Below, piece by piece: positions 55,900 to 64,000 of a DNA stretch of 64,000 bases (position 1 is its first letter; every line of letters begins with the position of its first letter). Position numbers and translations under genes: made by a program. Under the pieces are notes generated by a model. It searched no databases, was not told the origin of the DNA, and saw nothing but the letters and a program-made list of their open reading frames with translations. The stretch covers positions 2,604,001 to 2,668,000 of the forward strand of contig CM065649.1 in assembly GCA_033220425.1 (NCBI GenBank), written 5' to 3'. The stretch comes from Lepraria neglecta (Eukaryota > Ascomycota > Lecanoromycetes > Lecanorales > Stereocaulaceae).

Positions 55900-56220
55900 A
55901 AGACATTTTGCCTTCCGGAATACGCATCACAGTCTCGAAATCAACTAAGCATAATGGGCTCGCATGCCTCGCAGAAACCCACTTTGTCGTACCAATTGCT
56001 ACTACTGCTCCGATGATTTGGTTGTTTGGAGGCTTAATCTACACCGAGAATGCAGCGTTACAGTATGAAGTGGCCGTTAGACCTCTTACTTAGTGCTACC
56101 ATTACGGTCTCGAGAAAGGCTGACATCTCTCGATACAGCTGCAACGAAAGCGGTCGTCAGCTCGAACACGGAGGTTTTGGCGTAGAGAGGGTTCATTATG
56201 AATTGGGTTTGGAGTGGTAG
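55900..56220 (+). pseudogene. Scrap of GPI-repeat protein
   Basis: GLIYTENAALQYEVAVR near 56030-56085 and later TITVSR plus an ALVVG-like and GGFG-like remnant follow the order of the repeat gene's final part, with many breaks. Fragment of another copy. Confidence 0.5.
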
Positions 56221-56425
56221 GGGTAATAGGGCTGTCTTTACGCGGGACCGCGAGTGGCAAGCTAGAGGCGGTGGGATCTTGATTTGCTTAAACGTACTGT
56301 TGGCTCTGGTAGCCCTGCCTTGAAATACATGTCACCTTCTCGATGTCGTTCATATTCAACCAACCTATATAGAGTTATCAATCACTCCTAGTACATCATG
56401 CTTCATGGTCATAAGAAACCCAATC

Positions 56426-57053
56426 TCAACGCATGAACACCAGAATCACAAAGAAAGCAACCCAATACATCATCCCCTGAATACCGTCCCTCCTACTACA
56501 GTCACCAGTGAAAACCGTCGTGTTACCCCCTGCACTACCATTGCTTCCCGGGCTGCCAAACCCAGACATGATGAACGATCCCAATCCAGTGGTTTGAGCC
56601 AACCCCTCTGTAATCGAGCCCACTATAAGCGCAGTTACAGCTGAGCCTAGAGAGATAGGCGTGCCAGAAACTGTTATTGCTAAGCCGGGCGAGAGAGTCT
56701 GGCCCGCTATCAAGACTTGAGAGGCAGATTTGTCGGTATAGGTTGATGACCCGGGGTTGAAGCGTAGGGTGCTACTTCCGACTACTAGGGCCGTGGCGCT
56801 TGGAGTACTTTATCCCAAATACGGTGACTGCTGAGCCAGGTGAGAGGGTTTGCCCTGCTATTAAGACTTGAGAGGCTGAGTTCTCCGTATAGGTCGATTC
56901 TTCAGCGGTGAGAGGTAGTGTACTACTTCCAATTAATAAGGCCGTGGCATCTCGAGCAAGTGAGTATTGTGTGCGTGAGACTGTGATTTTTCTTAGAGGC
57001 AAGTCGGGGTAGCGGCGGTAATGATTGTTGAAAAGTACACCAACTTGAAACAT
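56426..57053 (-). pseudogene. Inverted copy of GPI-repeat protein, 3' half
   Basis: Minus-strand relative of the 53.3-55.5 kb gene. Two repeats are present: STYTENSASQVLIAGQTLSP and, after a frame change near 56800, TDKSASQVLIAGQTLSPGLA followed by ITVSGTPISLGSAVTALIVG. It ends TTGLGSFIMSGFGSPG and a hydrophobic GPI-type tail (MMYWVAFFVILVFMR). No signal peptide or N-terminal domain, so it is a 5'-truncated copy pointing tail-to-tail at the scrap on the plus strand. Confidence 0.65.
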
Positions 57054-57220
57054 TGCGAGATCGTAGAGGCTGTGGTAATGACCATGATTGAGAAGAAAAT
57101 TACAAAATGCATCTTATAAAAGATCTTGCCTATAAGGCTAACAGGAAAAAGGAAATCAAACCGACACCATATCTCTTCAAGCCGGAGCGCAGCACGAACC
57201 GTTTCCCGGCCATTAAAGCA

Positions 57221-57971
57221 TCAACAAGGCGTTCCATCCGTATTCCCGCAGTAATTGGTATCACCGCATTTGCTCCCGCACCCGTAATTAATCTTCGTAG
57301 TTGGCGTACTCATCGTCCAATCCGACATGCAGTCCGTCTCGTCCCCTTCGCCCCAATTGCACCTCTGGCGCCAATAACCCGTGGAGTCTACCAGCTGCTG
57401 CTGTGTCCAAACGACGTGGCATTGCGCATCGTTCCAAGTACAGGCAGTGTTGTCGCCGCCGGTATAGCATTGTTGATTGCTGAGTTCGTAGGTAACAGAT
57501 ACTCCGAAACTGAGGCCAATAACATCTTCAATACTTACTCCGCCTTCTACGCTGATGGATTGAGATCGCGTTTGGCATGTTTGCGACTGGTTGAGGAAGG
57601 TTGCTGAGCAGGTTTGAGTGCCGGTGCAGTAGACGTCTCCTGAGGCTTGTTGCCATGGTGCAACCCTTAGAGAAGAAATTAGCACCAGACATAGCTTACA
57701 ATCTTGGGGAAAGGGGGCCGTACGCAGTATTGGCGCTTACAACAAAGTAGTCGCGCCAGCACTTCCTAATTGCTGGAAATTTGTAGGGATGCGTGATGGT
57801 GTCAGAGTATGCGTATGTTCCTTGTCCGTCTGTGTAAGACCCAGAGTATGTGCCACCGTTGCAGTCAGCCACCGCACCGCGCTCAGACAGTGGCGTGCTC
57901 GAGGACGTTGGTGCTGCAATGCATGGGCTCAAGGCCAACGCCATAACAGAGAGTAGAACAGTAGTGTGCAT
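57221..57971 (-). CDS. Secreted Cys-rich protein, unknown
   Basis: Exons 57724-57971 and 57221-57665 (58-nt intron, branch GCTAATT) give 230 residues. Signal peptide MHTTVLLSVMALALSPCIAA, likely cleaved before PTSSS. The mature part has about 14 Cys: VADCNGGTYSGSYTDGQGTY, KCWRDYFVV, DVYCTGTQTC, a beta-rich stretch ISVEGGVSIEDVIGLSFGVS, then QQCYTGGDNTACTW and a Cys-dense end (YGCGSKCGDTNYCG). No family recognised with confidence. Intact, and the nearest live gene to the decaying surface-protein copies. Confidence 0.7.
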
Positions 57972-59181
57972 TCTCAGACTGTGCCGATTGAGTGAATTAT
58001 GAACAAGAGAAGAGGTTTGGTGAAGTATTTTCACGCTATCGGTAAACAATAATGAGGGGTTCACAAAAAAGAATCGAGTCTAGAAAGTCGACTTGGATGA
58101 TCTTGTTGCAAGGAAACTCTGACATTACCCTCATTATATAGACAGCAGACTCATTGCTACGCCTCCACTAGGCACTTGGCCCCAACCAATGTCTCCATTA
58201 ATTTGTGGCTTTGATATTAATTGCAAAAGTGGGAAATTGAATAACTGACGATCAAGACAATCTATGTTCCAAAACGGAAGGCATACCCAGCACCAAAATG
58301 CAATTTCGGGGCTCGCTTCTACATCGGGTATGCGATGAAACTTAGCAAAGGGGCTATGTAGTATTCGGGACAAGGCTACATGGTAAAATTTGCAATGCGA
58401 ATAGATGTAGCCGTATAATGAGTGATGTTAGAATACCTGTCTTACCGAGCTTCACCATTAGGACAACGTTCAGTAATCTGTTAACAGGAGGCTTTTTGTC
58501 CTTCAGGAGGAACATGCAAGATCTGGATCATACCTGGCAGGCTGAGGATCCGGAACAGTTTGAGCTGAAAAGACTTCGCCTCCTGCCGGCGTCAGTCTTG
58601 CATGAAATCTGCCATTTGCTTACACAGCCATCAGACAGCATTTCGGACCCCGGTTGGGGGTAGATTACTGCTTGGTGAGAGGCAAAGTATTATATCAGAG
58701 CAGCGGATGGCCATGTGAGGATGACATGGGCGCATGATGGTTCTTGCGGGCCAGTGCACGGATAAAATAGAAACTTATGCTCTCAGCTCTACTCCCAATC
58801 AAAATGAAGCACTTCCACCCAACGACCGGAGGAGGGAGGCTTGAGCTCTTAGCAAGGAGTTTCGTATCGAAATTCGACCGGAGGTGTTAGGTCGAGAAGT
58901 CGTGATATGGGATGGAAAATAATGACAGAGCGATCAAGGCGAGCCAGTCAGAGCGAGACCTGCTGACAACGGAAAATGACCGCACCGTTGCATGACATCT
59001 GAAGAGAAAAAGCAACAGTGATGAACTGCATGCATTCTCATCTCTTACCCAATTCATCCCCATGAAAACCTTGAACGAAGTATCTTCTGCATGCAAATTA
59101 GCCGACGTCTCAATTCCACTGCTCCAATGATTCCACCCATCTTAGCAAATACCTCATAACGACCCCTCCTCGACCTTGCCG
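57972..59181. other. Divergent intergenic region
   Basis: Promoters of the secreted protein (minus) and the sulfate carrier (plus). An open frame at 58418-58663 has no recognisable content and no clear start context; not called. Confidence 0.35.
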
Positions 59182-61719
59182 ATGCCCTCCCGCACCTCCT
59201 CCCACACCTCTCAGCACGACACACTCTCCCCTCCTTCCAACCAAGAGCGAACACCTCTCCTCTGCCACTCAAACTCCACCCAGAGCCAATCCCGCGCCTA
59301 CCACCGCCCCAGCTGCCAACAGCAAGAATGCGAACACGGCGCCCTCTCCCCGCATGCCAGCCGGCCCAACAGCAGCTCCTCAGTCTCACCCCCAAACCCA
59401 AATATTGATGCCGCAGCCTACACACCCACGCACATGGGCAGCGACTACGGCCCTCAAACAAGCGATGCCCACCGCCTGAGCCCAGATAGTTATGGTGGGA
59501 GATACGGTGGGGAGCGGGATCTGCGGCATGGGATACTGGGTGATGCGGTTGCGGACGGGGTGCTAGGGGATGGGACTGGAGACGACTTAGGAGGGCAAGG
59601 CAATGGGGCAGTTGAAGAGGATGACGGAGATGGAAAGAAGAAGTTGAAGGGAATAGTCAGCGGCATGAGTACGACGCAGTGGCTGGCCAGGAAACATGGA
59701 GTCAAAGGCCGACGGACCATGTATCTGGCCTACTACCTCCCTTTTCTGAATTGGATAACGCAGTACCGGTGGTCCTATCTTCAAGGCGACCTCATTGCCG
59801 CACTGACAATGGCATCTTTCTACATACCGATGTCGCTAAGCTACGCTTCCAATCTGGGTCATATACCACCTATCAACGGTCTATACTCTTTCGTCTTCAA
59901 TCCTCTTATCTACGCCTTTCTAGGTAGCTGTCCGCAAATGGTCGTGGGTCCAGAAGCTGCGGGATCGCTGCTGGTCGGAACAGTTATAAAAAGCAGCGTC
60001 GATCAAGGGCATATCGGGGATGATGATGGTGCGATGAACGCAGCCGTTGCGGGAGTGGTGACGGGCATGGCTGGGGCTGTTATTTTCGTTGCTGGACTGA
60101 CGAGGCTGGGGTTTCTGGACAGTGTGCTGAGTAGGCCATTCTTGAGGGGCTTCATTAGTGCGATTGGGTTTGTCATTGTGGTGGATCAGCTCATCCCAGA
60201 GATGGGGCTAAGCAAAATAGCCAAGCATACGGAAGGAGTCGGCCATGGGAGCAGCTTGGATAAGGTGATCTTCTTGGTTGAGAATGTAACGTATGCGCAT
60301 GGTTTGACTTGTGGGGTTGCCTTTGGGAGTTTTGCTATTATCATGGTGTGCAGGTAGGTTCACCTCCTCGGTATACGCATGGGAGGATCTTGCTGATTAC
60401 TCTGCAGGCAGCTGAAGAGATATATTCAGCCTCGATATCCCTCTGTGGCTTATATACCCGATCGTTTCCTCGTTGTCGTCCTTTCCGCAGTCTTCACATG
60501 GCGTTTTGGCTGGGACAAAAAAGGCCTGGAGATTCTAGGGAACGTCGAGTCGAGTACCGGATCCCCATTCCCATTCCGGTGGCCATTCGTGCCATCGCAC
60601 ATGCATCACGTTCGAGAAGCAATGAGTACATCTTTTCTCATAGCCTTGCTTGGGTTCTTCGAATCTTCAGTAGCAGCAAAGAGCCTTGGTGGCGGCGAAG
60701 GCAGACATGGCGAAGGCATTCAGGGCATGTCACTAAGCGCCAATCGCGAGCTCGTGGCTCTGGGAGTTGCGAATATTGTGGGTGGCTGTTTCATGGCTTT
60801 GCCGGCTTTCGGTGGGTATGGGAGGAGTAAAGTGAACGCGTCGACGGGTGGGAAAACTCCGATGAGCAGTATCATTCTGAGTCTGATTACCGTCATCTGC
60901 GTACTCTTTCTCCTGCCCTACTTCTATTACCTACCTGTGAGCGCCGTTTTTTCGCTCGCTCTTCGTCAACGCTGACACAGACCGCAGAAAGCCGTCCTCT
61001 CAGCCATGATTTCAGTGGTGGCCTATTCGCTCATCGAAGAATGTCCACACGACATTCGATTCTTCGTGCGCATCCGCGGCTGGTCCGAGCTAGCTTTAAT
61101 GTTTTTGATCTTCGCTGCCACTATCTTCTATTCGTTACCTCTCGGCATCGCCCTTGGTGTCGGACTCTCTCTCCTCTCCGTCATCAAACATTCGACGAAG
61201 CCACGCATACAGATCCTGGGGAAGGTTCCTGGAACACAGGACCAATTCGAAAACGCCGAGGATAATCCGCAGTCATTGGAATTCATCGAAGGTTGCTTGA
61301 TTGTCAAGATCCCAGAGCCTTTGACATTCGCGAACACCGGCGATCTGAAGAATCGCTTGCGGAGACTGGAACTATATGGCACCACTGCCGCTCACCCCTC
61401 TCTCCCAAGGGTGCGAGCACCCGAACACAATAAAAATATCATCTTCGACGTCCACGGAGTGACGTCGATCGATGGTTCAGGGACACAAGTCCTGACCGAA
61501 ATTGTGGATGGATATGTTGACAGAGGAGAACGAGTCTTCTTCTGCAGAGTGCCGGCCTCCAATCATCCCGTGTACAAGACGTTCGAGAAGAGTGGTATAG
61601 TGGAGCGGTGTGGTGGGCCTGGACATTTTGTGAAGAATGTCAATGAGGCGTTGAGGATGACGGAGATTGTGGAGATTGGAGAGTTTTATAGAGATCATCC
61701 TGAACAGGGTGGAGCATGA
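59182..61719 (+). CDS. SLC26 sulfate-permease-like carrier with STAS domain
   Basis: Anion carrier of the SulP/SLC26 family, resembling the yeast YPR003C group more than Sul1/Sul2. Exons 59182-60353, 60408-60936 and 60988-61719 give 810 residues; I used ATG 59182 (MPSRTSSH) because the frame upstream begins with TTG. Residues 1-160 are a disordered Ser/Pro/Gly-rich cytosolic part. The SulP core starts YYLPFLNWITQYRWSYLQGD, with SFYIPMSLSYASNLGHIPPI and QMVVGPEAAGSLLVG (anion-site region), and LPAFGGYGRSKVNASTGGKT. The C-terminal STAS domain has CLIVKIPEPLTFANTGDL and NIIFDVHGVTSIDGSGTQVL. Intact. Transports sulfate or another oxyanion; substrate unproven. Confidence 0.9.
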
Positions 61720-62109
61720 TGCCAAGATAGGTGTTTTGATTTGAAGCATCAGCGATGGATGGCATGGGAAAATACCAATTATAGACGCATATGTGATTGG
61801 ATTGTCAGGAGCACCAATCTCATCCGGTGTCCAGCTTTCACGCCTAGAGCTTGATTACATGATGCGCCAGCCTTGTCAGGTCCCTATCTCTCAAGACACC
61901 ACTTCGGATTAGTCAGCGCTAGCTATAAAGTGGCTCAAGGCAGTCCTCTCTGCCGCTCACTTTGAACCATCCCTCCCCAGACTCCTTGCGAAAATAAGTC
62001 TGTTCCAGATCAATTTGAACTCGCGGACCAGACATACATCCATGTTCTTGACTTAACAATACTTTTACAACTTCATCTATACCTACAGCGGAGCTATGAA
62101 TTACACACT
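61720..62109. other. Intergenic
   Basis: 3' flank of the carrier gene; nothing else seen. Confidence 0.35.
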
Positions 62110-63470
62110 CTAGGTTTCATTAGAACCTATGTTTGGCAAAATTCTGGCCCTCTTACCCTACTCGGTGTGACAATTTGACGCCTAAGTCATTTGTAGCGGA
62201 CAAAGTATCCATACAAGGTGGTGCGCTTCCCTCCGAAGTGGGACTGCGCGAAGTTTGCTACAAGCCATTTCGAGACTCAGCCTCACTGCCTACCGATCCT
62301 TCCTATGCTCAACAATACGGCTTCCAGGAAAGAATCCTGTCACAGAGGTGCTTGTATTTTATTACTGAACGAGCATTTTTCCAGTTTAGGACGACTATAT
62401 TCTATATTCTCTGAGAACCGCCCAGAGTTTTTCGACCACCCAGATGATGCTCGCTGGGGCCTGTATGAGCTCAATCCCCTAATCGACGGACGAGCACACC
62501 AATACCGTAAGGACAACGATAAGTTTGCCTTGTACTCGAACCTTATGACTGCTTGCTCTGGAAGAGCTTGTCTTATGATTATGATATCGCCAATGCTTTC
62601 CATGGAATTTAGAAGGCTTTAGAAGACGTCGGATTCGCTGGATTCGAGAATTGCCTTCCCCAAGCGGATTTGGATTTTGTATCGTTGTAGACTTCTGTGG
62701 CAGATGTCACTCGACGCCGAGGTTCTCCCTCAGGCAATAAATGTTTACCGTGTATTTTCCCAAGCTGGTCATGGATAGATTGGGTAGGAGCCGTCCACTA
62801 CGAAGACATGCTAGACAAAATCATGCTTGAATTCGGTCGATATGATCGCCGCGGAATTATTGATGGTGAACTTGCTACATGCATTGGTCGTATTGAGTCC
62901 ATTGAACCCAGACACTCTGGGCGATTCATCAGAAGGGAAGGCATTCATTCAGCTGCAGAGTCACACGATGAAAGCAACGCGGTCGTCGAATATGTTACTT
63001 TAACCAATAAACTTCGACCTAGCGCTGCTAGCAAAACTTCTCAACGCCAAACGCAAACAACTCTACTAAAATTCTGGGCCTCCGGTTGTGGCGCTGAAAG
63101 ACCTACCTTTGAGGGACATAAATGCGGTTCGCTAGGACTCTAGGGAGAGGAACGACAATTGGATACCATGCTATCACAACTCCCACGAGAGGTGTCGCGT
63201 GACTAGCTATGGCACGGATTCCAAACTTTTCACACGGTAGCGGAGTCTACTTTGGCATATGTACTTCTGTCAAAGTTTCGTGCAGCACATCTTGATTACA
63301 AGAATCATCTCCTTGAGAACAACGATATTTCCTCAAAAGAGAGGCAATGGACCACCTTCAACGTGATGCTGGTTGAAAAGCAGGGCTAGTATTACGAGCG
63401 ACGAGCTATCGGGCAAATTCACGAGGACGCATAGAATGCCGCACCTGTCAGAAGAGAATTGATTTAGCTA
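62110..63470 (+). pseudogene. HET-domain protein remnant
   Basis: Heterokaryon-incompatibility (HET) family, found in fungal self/non-self recognition. Recognisable blocks in order: FQERILSQRCLYFITERAFF (the WTFQE-L-S-RCLxF block), YDYDIANAFHGI, FPSWSWIDWVGAVHY (the hallmark PSWSWxGW), and the C-terminal WTTFNVMLVE with AIGQIHEDA. The N-terminal third of the domain is not found. It is broken in many places and cannot make the protein. Confidence 0.7.
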
Positions 63471-64000
63471 ATCTGACACCACCGCTGAAGATAAGTGACT
63501 TGGATGATATCGTTGACTGCTGGGTACATAATGGCGTGGTTGGAGCAGGTAGCACCTAATCAGCGTCTATGAAGATTGTTAGAGGGCTTTCACTGCTTCG
63601 ATATTAATTTGCAAAATCTTGGGGTTTGGCAAGGTAACCACATATAGAGCTGGATCTGATAGGCCTCCTTTGTGCAGAGCTGTCAAAGGGGCAATTCCTG
63701 GAGCTTCGAAGCTGCGTACATTATATTTTTGGCAATGTGGGAGCTATCACTTTGGCCGAGTCATTGAAGCGAAAGCTAACTTTTGCGTATTTCGAATACT
63801 GCGTCAGCTATACGTCTCACGATGCCAGCTATACAGACCCACTGGTAGTGATTAAATCAATGCTTTTAGTCTATGAGTGATATTATACAATGTCGCCAAA
63901 GAAACAGACAACCGTATGAAGTTCACCATGACACAACAGTCTTACAACAAGAAAATATGAGGACAAGAGCAACGAACACGGACTCGATTGCCTCATGGAA
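63471..64000. other. 3' end of window, nothing recognised
   Basis: No supported gene in the last 530 bases. A 78-codon frame at 63619-63855 has no recognisable motif. Confidence 0.35.

Noticed and set aside
58418-58663. 81-codon frame in the divergent promoter region
   Set aside because: No homology recognised, no splice signals and located between two promoters.

Overview
The window is nuclear DNA of a filamentous ascomycete (Pezizomycotina; a leotiomycete-like fungus is my best guess from gene content, not proven). Reasons: short 48-150 bp GT-AG introns with CTAAC-like branch sites, a septin with a GTPase core, a PTS2 peroxisomal thiolase, fungal families (FHA/Tos4-like, DUF3176, HET, short F-box family, OM14, Mia40) and many decayed genes. 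I saw no rRNA, tRNA, CRISPR, viral or LTR element.

Layout. 1-4.5 kb: two degenerate tandem copies of a small zinc-knuckle/heptad family. 4.8-10.6 kb: live block with a Ser/Pro-rich coiled-coil protein, an FHA protein and 3-ketoacyl-CoA thiolase. 11.3-13.3 kb: a tungstate-binding-like (PBP) gene joined in frame, across one TAG, to a broken hemopexin-like tail. 13.4-20.2 kb: sparse DNA with a fold-back repeat, an amber-interrupted small ORF, a G-quadruplex-rich mini-element, a dead D-amino-acid oxidase and an SDR gene lacking its first exon(s). 20.6-34.8 kb: accessory graveyard with seven copies or scraps of one F-box family, a dead DUF3176 membrane protein, a dead P450 cut off by AT-rich DNA, one secreted protein and one intact 357-residue orphan. 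35.1-52.3 kb: mostly housekeeping: thiamine pyrophosphokinase (plus a dead truncated copy near 42 kb), a Cys-rich secreted protein, a CmcJ-like oxygenase, a methionine-permease-like carrier, Mia40, OM14, Bos1, a small membrane protein, septin Cdc3 and Pom33/TMEM33. 53.3-58 kb: surface-protein region with a decaying GPI repeat protein, an inverted relative and a secreted protein. 59.2-61.7 kb: SLC26 sulfate-permease-like carrier with STAS domain. 62-63.5 kb: HET remnant.

Functional themes. Several live genes serve membranes and organelles (Mia40 import, OM14, Bos1 SNARE, Pom33 at the ER/nuclear pore, peroxisomal thiolase). The accessory parts are rich in secreted, surface and recognition families at all stages of decay. 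The main cross-cutting signal is that stop codons inside the dead host genes almost all look like CAG/CAA to TAG/TAA, CGA to TGA or TGG to TAG, the signature of C-to-T decay such as repeat-induced point mutation. A second item worth testing is a predicted 2-nt microexon in the OM14 gene.
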